Below, in pieces: positions 1-8,030 of a stretch of 64,000 bases of DNA. Location of the stretch: the NCBI GenBank assembly GCA_035307765.1, contig DATGHU010000012.1, positions 18,040-82,039 on the forward strand, written 5' to 3'. How positions within the stretch are numbered: the stretch's first letter is position 1; each line of letters starts with the position of its first letter. The translations under genes were made by a program, and so were the position numbers. This stretch comes from a bacterium (GTDB lineage Bacteria; Sysuimicrobiota; Sysuimicrobiia; Sysuimicrobiales; Segetimicrobiaceae). The notes under the pieces are model-generated. The model saw only the letters and a program-made list of their open reading frames with translations. It had not been told where the DNA came from and made no database searches.

Positions 1-103
1 GCTCCCGGGGATGATCGCCGGGCTGCGCGCCCGCGGCTACGCCGTCGTGCCGCTGAGCAGCCTCCTCCGCCCGGCGGCGGAAGACAACGCCCGGTGCGGC
101 TGA
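1..103 (+). CDS. C-terminal end of a possible polysaccharide deacetylase (partial)
   Basis: Only the last 33 codons are visible, in the frame starting at base 2 and ending with TGA at 101-103. They read LPGMIAGLRARGYAVVPLSS and then a short tail. This resembles the last helix and strand of NodB-type polysaccharide deacetylases, where a Leu-Pro-x-Ile-x-x-Leu-x-x-x-Gly-Tyr stretch closes the barrel. The catalytic part lies outside the window, so the call rests on this tail alone. The gene is convergent with the next one, whose stop codon starts one base after this one ends. Confidence 0.4.
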   Translation, partial: LPGMIAGLRARGYAVVPLSSLLRPAAEDNARCG

Positions 104-595
104 TCAGCGGGGCGGGTACTCGGCCTCCGGCGGGACCCTTTCCCTCGGAATCTCGATGAGCTCGAGGATCACCCCGAAGAGGGCCTCGGTGTCGAGGTAG
201 GCGAAGCCGCCGTCCCCGAGCCGGCCGTATCCCCGCCCGCTCTGCAGCACGGCGAATCCCCGCCGCTGCGCGTCGGCGACGGCCTCATCGAGAGCCGGAA
301 CGAATACGCCGAGGTGGTGGAGTCCCTCCCCCTTGCGGTCCAGGTGATCGGCGTAGATGTTCGGCGGCGACAGCGGCTGAATCAGTTCGATCGTCTGCGC
401 GCCCGCCTGCGCCAGCGCGAGCCGCATCCGATAGTCCTGGCGCCGCCCGTGATAGGTCATCTCGCGCACCAGCGGCGGGCCGTAAGTATACACCTTCCAG
501 GGGCCGACCCCGAGCGTCTCCCAGTACCGCCGCATCACGGCGTCGAGGTCGCGAACGACGAGCGCGATCTGATCGACCCGCGACAGTGGAAACAT
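104..595 (-). CDS. VOC (glyoxalase-fold) family protein
   Basis: A protein of 163 residues with the vicinal-oxygen-chelate fold: an N-terminal module starting SRVDQIALVVRDLDAVMRRY, then a second module with the HHLGVFVPALDEAV stretch and a final ELIEIPRE strand. Metal ligands typical of the fold are suggested by the His near the start of module two and the Glu in the ILELIE strand. The family includes glyoxalase I, methylmalonyl-CoA epimerase and dioxygenases; the short WETLGVGPWKVYTYG region resembles the epimerase-like or lactoylglutathione-lyase-like subset, but the substrate cannot be told. The ATG at 595 was chosen because a GGGGGG run sits five bases upstream; an in-frame ATG at 613 is the alternative. 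It stands alone between convergent and same-strand neighbours. Confidence 0.8.
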   Translation of the reverse strand: MFPLSRVDQIALVVRDLDAVMRRYWETLGVGPWKVYTYGPPLVREMTYHGRRQDYRMRLALAQAGAQTIELIQPLSPPNIYADHLDRKGEGLHHLGVFVPALDEAVADAQRRGFAVLQSGRGYGRLGDGGFAYLDTEALFGVILELIEIPRERVPPEAEYPPR

Positions 596-717
596 GCGGT
601 CCCCCCGCGTCATGACGTGCTCTGGCGATGTGCCGACTGAAGCGTACTCCAGCGGCGGCGGAAAGGGAACCGGGAGAAACGGTGGGGAGGAACGCGCGGG
701 CAGGCGGCCCCGGCGTC

Positions 718-2307
718 TCAGACCCTTCGTCCCACCTTCGCCGTGCCCCGCAGCTGCGGGGGGCGGAGGCGATTGATGTCGTACCGGTGCTTCTTCATCT
801 CGTAGAGCCGCCGGTCGGCGGTCCGCAAGAGCTGCTCGGGGGTGGCCCCGTCCTCGGGCCAGGCGGCGATGCCCCACGAGAGTGTGAGCTGAAGCTCGCC
901 GCCGCCCGCGGCGGAGATCGACGTCTTCATGGTGCCCATCCGGGTGAGGATCCGCGCCACGTCGGGAGCGGCGGTCTCGGGAAACAGCAGCACAAACTCG
1001 TCCCCGCCGAAACGGGCCACCAGGTCGGACCCGCGCATGCCGGCGACGAGCACCTGCGCCACCCGCACCAGCGCCGCGTCCCCGACGATGTGCCCGTGGC
1101 CGTCGTTGATGGCCTTGAACCCGTTGAGGTCCACGAGCGCGACGCTGAGCGACCGCCCCAGACGGTGGCCGCGCGCCATCTCGGCCGTGATGCGGTCGAA
1201 AAAGCTCCGCCGGTTGGCGAGGCCCGTCAGCGAATCGGTGGCCGCCAGCTCCCGGACCTTCTCGTGCAGCCGGGCCGCCTCCAGGGCGGACACCCCCTGA
1301 ATGGCCAGCCGGTGCAGGCGGCGGCGGACCGGATCGGGGAGGGCGATGGGCGGCCGGGCCACCCCGCAGATCCACATCCGCACGCGATCGCCGTGGACCA
1401 GGGGCACGCACGCCATGGCTTCATCCGGCTGGCCGTCCTGCGCCGGGCAGGACCGCAGGATGACCTCGCCGCCCCCCGTGCCGGTAAACGCCTCCGGCAA
1501 CGGAAGGTGGGCCGGGCTCAGCCCTCCGTTCTCCCAGTCGAACCCCTCCGCCGCGATCAGCGTGTGGGGCTTTCCCTCTTCGCGTCGATCCCCGCACAGG
1601 AACGCCGCCCCCTTGTGGAGCCCGGTGATCTCGAGGAAGGCCTGCAGGAGGATCCCGGCCAGACCCTCTACGCGAAGCTCGCCGGAGACCCTGGAGGCAA
1701 GGTCGCTCTCAAACTCCAGCTCGTGCACGCGCTCCTGGGCGGCCCGGTACTCCTGGACCAAGATCCCCAGCAGCAGGGCCAGGAAGAAGCCGCTGGCGAT
1801 GAAGGCGCCGAGCCGGAATCCCGTCGTCTCCAGGGCCTCGGGGCCGGCGCCGCGCATCCACAGGAGGATGATCATCGCGGCCATCGCCACGGAGGCCGCG
1901 AGCGCCTGCCGCAGGTTCATCCGGATGGCCGCCTCGAGAATCGTGAGGTAGTAGAGGTAGAGGAACGGGCTGGATACCCCGCGTGAGATGTACACGACGA
2001 GCGTCACGACGAGCAGGTCGAGGGCAATGACCAGATCGGTCCGCCGGAGCAGGGAGAGCCAGCGCGAGCCGAGTGCCAGGACGATCACGTAGGCCCCCAG
2101 GACCACGATGATGATGTTGACGGCCGGCTGGGGGATGGCGATGATCCCGAACCACAGCGCCGGGATCAGCGTCAGCAGCAGCACGACCCGGGCGAGGCTG
2201 ATCCACTCCTCGGTTCGGGCAACGCCGGGCCCGCCTGCCCACCAGGAACGGCGGCGCAGGCCCCTCGTCGGGCCCGGCGTTGTGTGTGCGATCGTTGCCT
2301 CTGCCAT
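718..2307 (-). CDS. membrane-anchored diguanylate cyclase (GGDEF)
   Basis: A protein of 529 residues that should make cyclic di-GMP at the inner membrane. About six hydrophobic segments fill residues 35-200, followed by a GAF-like sensory region (about 200-370) and a GGDEF domain whose signature RFGGDEFVLLFPE lies near residue 435. An allosteric inhibitory I-site, RGSD, is present exactly five residues before GGDEF, so product inhibition is likely. The end of the domain is complete (SWGIAAWPEDGATPEQLLR and a closing helix). The ATG at 2307 has AGGAG ten bases upstream; a longer open frame runs upstream but lacks support. No EAL or HD-GYP partner lies in the window. Confidence 0.9.
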   Translation of the reverse strand: MAEATIAHTTPGPTRGLRRRSWWAGGPGVARTEEWISLARVVLLLTLIPALWFGIIAIPQPAVNIIIVVLGAYVIVLALGSRWLSLLRRTDLVIALDLLVVTLVVYISRGVSSPFLYLYYLTILEAAIRMNLRQALAASVAMAAMIILLWMRGAGPEALETTGFRLGAFIASGFFLALLLGILVQEYRAAQERVHELEFESDLASRVSGELRVEGLAGILLQAFLEITGLHKGAAFLCGDRREEGKPHTLIAAEGFDWENGGLSPAHLPLPEAFTGTGGGEVILRSCPAQDGQPDEAMACVPLVHGDRVRMWICGVARPPIALPDPVRRRLHRLAIQGVSALEAARLHEKVRELAATDSLTGLANRRSFFDRITAEMARGHRLGRSLSVALVDLNGFKAINDGHGHIVGDAALVRVAQVLVAGMRGSDLVARFGGDEFVLLFPETAAPDVARILTRMGTMKTSISAAGGGELQLTLSWGIAAWPEDGATPEQLLRTADRRLYEMKKHRYDINRLRPPQLRGTAKVGRRV

Positions 2308-2645
2308 GAAGTCGCTCCTGGGACGACGCGTCCGGAGGCGCTCCGCGCTTCCTCGAGACCACACGTCGTCCCACTCTAGGTGAATGCCCCTGTCCGCAGC
2401 GGATCGGTCTCGTCCATTCTGACGGCTTCCACGTATCGTTCGAGTTGCCGACCCGGAGGCCCGAGACAGGCTGGGCGGAAGATCGACGGAGGTTCCCCCG
2501 AACGCGGAGCGGCCCCCCAGGCGGCGAGTGGTCCGCTGAGGGCGCGACGCCTTTTCGCGGGTTTTCGTGTGGGGCACGGCACGCCGGGGGGACCGGATGG
2601 CCTAGGGGCAGCACCTCTTCGATCGGGCGGGCGACGTTGTGTGTC
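2308..2645. other. intergenic region, no gene seen
   Basis: About 340 bases lie between the diguanylate cyclase start and the end of the SRPBCC gene. Several open frames cross it, but none has a ribosome binding site or protein-like composition. It probably carries the promoter of the cyclase; I could not pick a convincing -10/-35 pair. Confidence 0.5.
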
Positions 2646-3038
2646 TTACGATTTCTCCAGCATCGCCTTCATCGGCCGCCAGTAGTGGGTGATCCAGCCC
2701 GACTTCTTGTCCCGGTAGTCTCGATCCGGCACTCCCACCTGAACGAAGGTGAGGCGGGTCCCGCCCCGCACCGGCCTGAGGTCGAACGTGACCGTGGAGT
2801 AGTGGAACTTCGGCCAATTGTTGGACCGCCAGAATTGCACGATTCGCCGGCCCGGCACGAGCTCGAGGTTGACCCCGCTGAGGTAGGAGCCGTAGGCGGT
2901 AAAGCTCCCGCCCGGCTTGCGGCTGATGCGGGCCGGCGCCCCGGTAAACTTCGCGTGCCGGCGCGAGTCCACCAGCGCCTCGTAGACGGCGCGCGGGCTG
3001 GCCTTGAACGTCACGGACTGTCGGATGGTCTTGGGCAT
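2646..3038 (-). CDS. SRPBCC / AHSA1-like domain protein
   Basis: A protein of 130 residues with the START-like helix-grip fold: it opens with IRQSVTFKASPRAVYEALVD, has the central GGSFTAYGSYLSG turn, and ends in a long amphipathic helix, ITHYWRPMKAMLEKS. Family members (activator of Hsp90 ATPase homologue 1-like) bind hydrophobic ligands and are usually translated directly after an arsR gene. Here no arsR gene is present, yet a consensus promoter and an ArsR-type palindrome lie 150 bases upstream together with what looks like the first codons of the lost regulator. GGAGGGAG precedes the ATG at 3038. The ligand is unknown. Confidence 0.85.
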   Translation of the reverse strand: MPKTIRQSVTFKASPRAVYEALVDSRRHAKFTGAPARISRKPGGSFTAYGSYLSGVNLELVPGRRIVQFWRSNNWPKFHYSTVTFDLRPVRGGTRLTFVQVGVPDRDYRDKKSGWITHYWRPMKAMLEKS

Positions 3039-3110
3039 TGCTCCCTCCCCTGCGTTAGGCTGTCCGGCGCGGACCGGTCGGTTCCCTTTAAGAATCCTTC
3101 AAGCGAAACA

Positions 3111-3188
3111 TCAATGATCCCCACTTCGAGTTGCAGGAGGCGAGGAGCGGCGCGCGCGCGCACCACCTCGCAGTCGGTATTCAACCAT
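3111..3188 (-). pseudogene. relic of an arsR-family gene (start codon and first codons only)
   Basis: On the minus strand the centre of the 18-bp palindrome supplies an ATG that opens MVEYRLRGGARARRS and stops after 25 codons. Many ArsR regulators paired with SRPBCC proteins begin MVEY or MVx with the ATG inside their own operator, and the intact arsR at 47298 in this window has exactly that arrangement. After the first six or so residues the reading frame is low-complexity Arg/Ala, so the regulator body appears deleted. What remains would act as a leader for the SRPBCC gene. The alternative is a chance short frame. Confidence 0.45.
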
Positions 3189-3197
3189 ATGGTTGAA
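3180..3197. promoter_or_regulatory. 18-bp perfect palindrome, ArsR-type operator
   Basis: TTCAACCATATGGTTGAA is its own reverse complement. Its core AACCA-TA-TGGTT matches the core of the operator over the arsR promoter at 47289-47306 (AACCA-AA-TGGTT). It lies directly downstream of the -10 box of the minus-strand promoter, so a bound repressor would block the start site of the SRPBCC transcript. Confidence 0.7.
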
Positions 3198-3225
3198 TTA
3201 TAAGAATGCCGGGGCGGGATGTCAA
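3197..3225 (-). promoter_or_regulatory. consensus sigma-70 promoter for the SRPBCC transcript
   Basis: Reading the minus strand, TTGACA (3225-3220) is followed by a 17-base spacer and TATAAT (3202-3197): both hexamers are perfect consensus at optimal spacing. Transcription would start near 3190, inside the palindrome, and run into the SRPBCC gene. Confidence 0.75.
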
Positions 3226-3249
3226 GCGACGTGCGGGAGGCACCGCAGG

Positions 3250-3444
3250 TCAGGAAGCGGGCGGCAGCAGCAGCACCAACGGGATGAGCGCGAGGCGGAG
3301 GACCGCGCGCACCAAGTTCGTGACCGCAAAAGCCTCGATGAACGGGGCCGGGGTCCGTTCGCCCAACGCGGTGACGTGGCCGCCCGCATGGGCAAAGAAG
3401 AGCAGCCCAAGCGGGAGGAGGGCATGCCGATTATTGCGCGGCGG
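3250..3444 (-). other. open frame resembling the end of a small membrane protein, no start codon
   Basis: Directly after the stop of the AraC gene, the same minus-strand frame stays open for 64 codons. It reads like a membrane protein tail: LLPLGLLFFAHAGGHVTALG, then PFIEAFAVTNLVRAVLRLAL and a hydrophobic end before TGA. No ATG is present and only a weak TTG or CTG could start it. It may be the degraded 3' end of a membrane gene, or chance. It lies upstream of the promoter described at 3197-3225. Confidence 0.25.
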
Positions 3445-4332
3445 TTACGAGTTCTTGCGGGACCGCCGGTACCGCATCGGGGACACGCCGGCGTGCGCGC
3501 CGAACGTGGTGATGAAGTGGCTCAGGTTCCGGAATCCCACCTCGTAGCAGATCTCCGTCACCGGGAGCGTCGAAGTCTCGAGGAGCCGCATCGCCTCCGC
3601 GATCCGCAGGCGGGTCAGATACCGGTAGGGAGAGACCCCGACGTGGGCCTTGAACATCCGGCTGAAGTAGTAGGGGCTCAATCCCGCCGCGCGGGCGAGC
3701 GAGGCGAGATCGATCTCGCCCGCAAGGTGCGCGGCGGCGTACGCTCGGGCCGCCTCGATACCGTCCCGATGGCGCCGGGTCGAGGGCAGCGCGTGCCGCG
3801 GCTCCGCCGGCGCTTCTTCCCGGCCGGAGGCCCTCAGCAGCTCCACGAGCACCGCCGCCGCTAGCAGATCGATCTTCAGGAGATAGCTCGGGCGCTTGCG
3901 CTGCGCTTCGGAGAAGAGCGCCTGCCGGAGACCGGCGAGTGCGGGGGTCTGCGGCACCACGGTGCGCGGGAACAGCGGACGTTCCTTTGTTCCCCACCGC
4001 GGTGCGGCGCCGTAGCGGGAAAACAGATCCTCGAGCGCGGCCGTGTTCAGGCGCAGGACAAGATGCCGGTCGGTCGGGATCGCTTCCAGGTGGCGGCAGC
4101 GATAGTGCTGCCCCGCGCACCCCAGCACGACGGCATCCGGGCCCACCGCCACGTCGGTATCCAGAGATCGATACTGCCACGCCCCCTCAAGCGTGAAGAT
4201 CACCGTGGGCTCGTGGAAAATCTCGTCGTCCGGATCGCGGTGCGGACGGTTGTGGTGGCGAAAGGACAGCAGAGTCGCCAAGGATCCTCGGGCCAGCGTC
4301 TTCCGCGCCCCGACGTCGGCCTCGACCGTCAC
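3445..4332 (-). CDS. AraC/XylS family transcriptional regulator
   Basis: A regulator of 295 residues. The N-terminal half is a cupin-like sensor (residues about 20-140, with HEPTVIFTLEGAWQYRS); the C-terminal 100 residues hold two helix-turn-helix motifs, IDLASLARAAGLSPYYFSRM and VTEICYEVGFRNLSHFITTF, ending in the usual GVSPMRYRR. Such proteins activate or repress genes in response to a small ligand. The GTG start has GGAGG seven bases upstream. A TTGACA-N17-TATAGT promoter lies just ahead, and an inverted repeat overlaps its -35 box, which could be an autoregulatory site. The divergent neighbour is a D-2-hydroxyacid dehydrogenase, a possible target. Confidence 0.9.
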   Translation of the reverse strand: MTVEADVGARKTLARGSLATLLSFRHHNRPHRDPDDEIFHEPTVIFTLEGAWQYRSLDTDVAVGPDAVVLGCAGQHYRCRHLEAIPTDRHLVLRLNTAALEDLFSRYGAAPRWGTKERPLFPRTVVPQTPALAGLRQALFSEAQRKRPSYLLKIDLLAAAVLVELLRASGREEAPAEPRHALPSTRRHRDGIEAARAYAAAHLAGEIDLASLARAAGLSPYYFSRMFKAHVGVSPYRYLTRLRIAEAMRLLETSTLPVTEICYEVGFRNLSHFITTFGAHAGVSPMRYRRSRKNS

Positions 4333-4353
4333 AAGCCGTCCTCCATGGGGGGG

Positions 4354-4400
4354 ACTATAGCAGGGGAATTATAACTTGTCAAACATGATTTACAGGTTAT
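4354..4400 (-). promoter_or_regulatory. promoter of the AraC gene with an overlapping inverted repeat
   Basis: On the minus strand TTGACA (4382-4377), 17 bases, then TATAGT (4359-4354) form a strong promoter with a start about 15 bases before the gene. Overlapping the -35 box is the inverted repeat ATAACTTGT (4371-4379), 12 bases, ACAGGTTAT (4392-4400), matching at 8 of 9 positions. It lies between the AraC gene and the divergent dehydrogenase and could control both. Confidence 0.6.
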
Positions 4401-4566
4401 ACAGGTCGCCCGGCGAACGCGCGTCGAAAATCGGATCGCGCGGATCCGGGATCATTGGCCGAGAAGATCCCGATGCCCCCGTTCGGGCCCGCGAGAGAAG
4501 GTCCAAGACGGCCGCTGCGGGCCGCGCCGCGCTGCGCTGATGCCACATCTCATGGAGACGTCGTCC

Positions 4567-5577
4567 ATGCCACGGAAGCGCCCCACGGTCGTCCTGATCG
4601 AGGCGATGTATCACCGAGCCGGCGAAGATCTGCTGCGGGAGCAGGCCGACGTCCGGGTGCTGACCGGCGCGACCCCCGAGATGATCCGCGAGGCGCTCGG
4701 CACGGCGGCGGCCGCGTGGGTCCGCTATCCGACCCGCCTCCACGGAGAGGCCATCCGGAACGGAGCGGCGCTCCTCGTGATCAGCACCTCGGGGCGCGGG
4801 ACCGACGCCATCGACATCGCCGCGGCGACCGAGCGAGGCGTTGCCGTGGTCAACAACCCGGGGTTGGGGGCCGCCCCGGTGTCCGAACACGCGGTCGCGT
4901 TGATGCTGGACCTCGCGAAGCAGATCACCCGCTCCGATGCCCGGGCCAGGCAGCCCGACGCGTGGGCCGACCGGAATCGGTCGCCGCGAATCGAGCTGGA
5001 GGGACGCACGCTCGGGCTGATCGGCCTGGGCAGCATCGGCTCGGAGGTGGCCCGGAAGTGCATCGCCGCGTTCCGGATGCAGGTGCTCGCGTACGACCCG
5101 TACGTCCCGGCCGCCAACGCGGAAGCGATGGGGGTCAGGTGGGTCGAGGAGCTGGCGGACGTCCTGCGCCAGTCCGACGTCGTTTCCGTGCACGCCGAGC
5201 TGAACGACGAGACCCGCGGCATGCTCGGCGAGCCCGAGCTGCGGTTGATGCGGCGGGAGGCGTTTCTCGTGAACACGGCCCGGGGGCCGATCGTCCAGCA
5301 AGGGGCGCTGATCCGGGCGCTTCGCGAGGGCTGGATCCAGGGAGCGGCGATCGACGTGTTCGACCCGGAGCCGCCGCCCTCGGGCAGCCCGCTGTTCGAC
5401 CTGGACAATCTCATCCTCACCCCGCACGTGGCGGGGCTGACGGCCGAGGCGGTTCGCGCCCTCGCCGTCTCGGCCGCGACCCAGATCCTGCAGGTCCTCC
5501 GGGGAGAGCGGCCGCCGCACCTGCTCAATCCCGAGGTGTGGGAGCGGGTGGCCCGGCGGCTGGGCAGGGACGGCTGA
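4567..5577 (+). CDS. NAD-dependent D-2-hydroxyacid dehydrogenase
   Basis: An enzyme of 336 residues in the phosphoglycerate dehydrogenase/glyoxylate reductase family, reducing 2-oxoacids or oxidising D-2-hydroxyacids with NAD(P). The Rossmann motif GLIGLGSIGSEVA lies mid-protein. The catalytic triad is complete: Arg in NTARGPIV, Glu in FDPEPP and His in LTPHVAG. The ATG at 4567 has GGAG nine bases upstream; an ATG at 4540 has none. It is transcribed divergently from the AraC gene. A second, distinct family member is at 58019. The exact substrate is not readable. Confidence 0.88.
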   Translation: MPRKRPTVVLIEAMYHRAGEDLLREQADVRVLTGATPEMIREALGTAAAAWVRYPTRLHGEAIRNGAALLVISTSGRGTDAIDIAAATERGVAVVNNPGLGAAPVSEHAVALMLDLAKQITRSDARARQPDAWADRNRSPRIELEGRTLGLIGLGSIGSEVARKCIAAFRMQVLAYDPYVPAANAEAMGVRWVEELADVLRQSDVVSVHAELNDETRGMLGEPELRLMRREAFLVNTARGPIVQQGALIRALREGWIQGAAIDVFDPEPPPSGSPLFDLDNLILTPHVAGLTAEAVRALAVSAATQILQVLRGERPPHLLNPEVWERVARRLGRDG

Positions 5578-5699
5578 AGGGCGGATGATGGATCGCTCGG
5601 GGCAAGGGTGCCGCCCTTGAACCCGGCGGCGCGCATCACCCGCGCCGCGATCCGCTTCGACGCGGGCCCCTCCGGCGCGGTCTGACGCCCGGGAGCGCC

Positions 5700-6251
5700 T
5701 CAGCCGTCGCCGCGCCCTGCCCTCCCCCCGCCGTACCGTTCCAGCAGCGTCGCGCGGGTCATCCAGATCTGCCGGATCTCCCTGCGGTTGCCCTGCGCGA
5801 GGCGCCGCCGGCCGGCGGGGTGGTAGCGGGCGAGCAGGAAGCGCTCCCACGCCGCCAGCCACCATCGGCCGAACGCGGAAATCGGCCAGTGTTCGAATCC
5901 CACCAGCCTGGCTTCGTCCCAGAACAGGCTGGGGCCGCCCACCATCTCGATCTCCCGGTACTCGGGGCGCGCGCGGAGCTCGCCGGCCAGCACCGGAAGG
6001 GCGCGAAAGACTTCCCGGCGGTACCGCAGGGCCCCCTTTCCCCCCTCGTGCAGGGAGGCGGCGAGCCGGTTGTCGACGTGGACCTCCCCCACGAGCGCGC
6101 CGCGCCGGACGACCGTGCCGTCCTTGAAGATCAGCGTTCGTCCGCGGTACCGGATCAGTCCGAGGCGGATGATGTACCCGCCGCCTCCGATCGGCCGGAT
6201 GTGATACCGCCGATCGAACCATTCCTCGAGCCGGTCGGACAGACGGGTCAC
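5700..6251 (-). CDS. YkoP-like domain protein
   Basis: A protein of 183 residues resembling Bacillus YkoP: a central stretch YRGRTLIFKDGTVVRRGALV, followed by VHVDNRLAASLHEG, a REVFRALPVLAGELR helix and a conserved end around GFEHWPISAFGRWW. No transmembrane segment or catalytic motif stands out. It is the last gene of a five-gene operon: its GTG overlaps the stop of the upstream permease by four bases (GTGA), so it is probably translationally coupled. YkoP-like domains are often linked to polysaccharide deacetylases, and such a gene may end at base 103, but the function of the domain is unknown. Confidence 0.65.
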   Translation of the reverse strand: MTRLSDRLEEWFDRRYHIRPIGGGGYIIRLGLIRYRGRTLIFKDGTVVRRGALVGEVHVDNRLAASLHEGGKGALRYRREVFRALPVLAGELRARPEYREIEMVGGPSLFWDEARLVGFEHWPISAFGRWWLAAWERFLLARYHPAGRRRLAQGNRREIRQIWMTRATLLERYGGGRAGRGDG

Positions 6252-7090
6252 AGCGCCGGCTCCCGTCCCGCCACGCGCCGGAGTTGGGGATCCAGCGCGT
6301 CGCGGAGGCCGTCCCCCAGCAGGTTGACCCCCAGCACCATGATCCCGAGGGCGATCCCGGGGAACACCGCCATCCACGGCGCGATCCCGAGCGCGCGCGT
6401 CGCCTCCAACAGCATGCGGCCCCACGACGGCACCGGGGGTTGGGTGCCGACGCCGAGAAAGCTGAGCGACGCCTCGCTCAGCACCGCCCCGCTGAACGTC
6501 GTCGTCGCTTGGATCGCCAAAAGCGGGGCGACCTGGGGCATGACGTGCCGCCAGAGGATGCGCCCCTCGGTCGCGCCGAGGCCGCGCGCGGCCTCCACGA
6601 ACTCGCGGCCGGCGACGACGAGCACCTGCGCCCGGGTCTGCCGCCAGAACACCGGCACGAGGACGATCCCGATCGCGATCATCGCCTGCACGTAGCCGGT
6701 GCCGAGCACCGCCACGATCGCCAGCGCCAGCAGGATCGCCGGGAACGCCATCAGCCCGTTCATCAGCTGGGCCAGGATCGCCGCCGGCCACCCCGCCCAC
6801 CGCAAGCCCACCAGCGCCAGCGAGACCCCCGCGGCGAGGCCGATCCCCACGGCGACGGCCCCTACCTCGAACGCCACGGCGCCGCCGCCGAGCACCCGGG
6901 CGAGGAGATCGCGGCCGAGATCGTCGGTGCCGAAGACGTGGGCCCCGGTCGGCGGCTGAAGCCGCTCCTCGATCGCGATCCGGGTCGTCGCGTTTCCCCC
7001 CCACATCGCCTCGTACAGGACGCCGGCGAGGACGAATGCTACCAGCGCGAAGCCGACGATGAAATGGGGCGAGGCGCGCCGAGGGGTCAT
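6248..7090 (-). CDS. dipeptide/oligopeptide-type ABC transporter permease (DppC-like)
   Basis: A protein of 280 residues with an N-terminal membrane segment, then the OppC signature FGTDDLGRDLLARVLGGGA, and five more membrane helices. The coupling loop that contacts the ATPase is EFVEAARGLGATEGRILWRH. The conserved LSEASLSFLGVGTQPPVPSW and the end LGDGLRDALDPQLR are typical. Its ATG overlaps the stop of the preceding permease (ATGA), and its own stop overlaps the YkoP-like gene. With the upstream permease it forms the channel of an importer; no ATPase gene is nearby. Confidence 0.93.
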   Translation of the reverse strand: MTPRRASPHFIVGFALVAFVLAGVLYEAMWGGNATTRIAIEERLQPPTGAHVFGTDDLGRDLLARVLGGGAVAFEVGAVAVGIGLAAGVSLALVGLRWAGWPAAILAQLMNGLMAFPAILLALAIVAVLGTGYVQAMIAIGIVLVPVFWRQTRAQVLVVAGREFVEAARGLGATEGRILWRHVMPQVAPLLAIQATTTFSGAVLSEASLSFLGVGTQPPVPSWGRMLLEATRALGIAPWMAVFPGIALGIMVLGVNLLGDGLRDALDPQLRRVAGREPAL

Positions 7091-8022
7091 CCCGCCCCCA
7101 CCCGCGGATCGACGGCGCCGTAGAGCAGGTCCACCAGCGTGTTGAGGACACAGACCAGCACCGCGAGCACGACCACCGCTCCCTGGACCACGGGGAGGTC
7201 GCGGGCGAAGATCCCCTGCAGCACCAGCCGGCCCATCCCGGGGAGCCCAAAGACCTGTTCCACGACGACCGCGCCGCCGAGGAGAAACCCGAACTGCAAT
7301 CCGGCGATCGTCAGCACCGGGATGAGCGCGTTCCGCAGGACGTGGCGGAGCAGCACCGATCGCTCGCCGAGCCCCTTCCCCCGCGCCGTCCGGACGTAGT
7401 CGCGGCCCAACTCCTCGAGCACCGAGCCGCGGATGAACCGCATCAGCTGCGCGGCGCGGGCCACCCCCAGCGTGACGGCGGGGAGCACCAGATGCCCCAC
7501 CCACGCCCCGGCGCCGCCGCGGATCGGCGCGTAGCCCTGCAGGGGCAGCCACCTCAGCGTGACGCTGAAGCCCAGCAGCAGCAGGATCCCCACCCAGAAG
7601 TTCGGGACGGCGAGCCCGGCCTGGGTGGCGGCCGCGAGGCCGAGGTCGAGCGGCGACCGGGCGCGCACCGCGGCGAGCAGGCCGAGCGGGAGGGCGACGG
7701 CGACGGTCACCGCTATCGCCGCGGCGGCAAGCGAGAGCGTCACCGGCAGCCGCTCCGCGATCAGCGCCGCGACCGGCGCACGGAAGCGGATCGACTCGCC
7801 GAGCCGTCCGGTCGCCAGCCCGCCGACCCAGGCGGCGTACTGCTCCCAGATCGGCCGGTCCTCCCCCAGCTGGTGCCGGAGCTGACGGAGCTCCTCGGGC
7901 GGGGCCTCCAGCCCGAGCATCAGGGCGGCGGGATCGCCCGGGATCACGCGCAGCAGGACAAAGGCGATCGTGGCGGTCACGACGACGGTGGGGACGACGG
8001 TCAGGGCGCGGAGGGCGCGCAT
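7087..8022 (-). CDS. dipeptide/oligopeptide-type ABC transporter permease (DppB-like)
   Basis: A 311-residue inner-membrane permease. It has the DppB hallmarks: VLLRVIPGDPAALMLG after the first helix, GRLGESIRFRAPV, the PNFWVGILLLLGFSV helix, the EAA-type loop DYVRTARGKGLGERSVLLRH, and VVVEQVFGLPGMGRLVLQG near the end. It pairs with the overlapping downstream DppC-like permease. It follows the binding-protein gene by eight bases. Confidence 0.93.
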   Translation of the reverse strand: MRALRALTVVPTVVVTATIAFVLLRVIPGDPAALMLGLEAPPEELRQLRHQLGEDRPIWEQYAAWVGGLATGRLGESIRFRAPVAALIAERLPVTLSLAAAAIAVTVAVALPLGLLAAVRARSPLDLGLAAATQAGLAVPNFWVGILLLLGFSVTLRWLPLQGYAPIRGGAGAWVGHLVLPAVTLGVARAAQLMRFIRGSVLEELGRDYVRTARGKGLGERSVLLRHVLRNALIPVLTIAGLQFGFLLGGAVVVEQVFGLPGMGRLVLQGIFARDLPVVQGAVVVLAVLVCVLNTLVDLLYGAVDPRVGAG

Positions 8023-8030
8023 GCCGCGCG

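Noticed and set aside
628..1986. Long plus-strand open frame of 452 codons over the diguanylate cyclase gene
   Set aside because: Arg/Pro/Gly/His-rich composition and lack of domains are typical of antisense frames in GC-rich coding DNA; the minus-strand cyclase has clear motifs.
4390..6222. Minus-strand open frame of 610 codons
   Set aside because: Covers the dehydrogenase gene in antisense and the YkoP-like gene out of frame, with no protein-like features.
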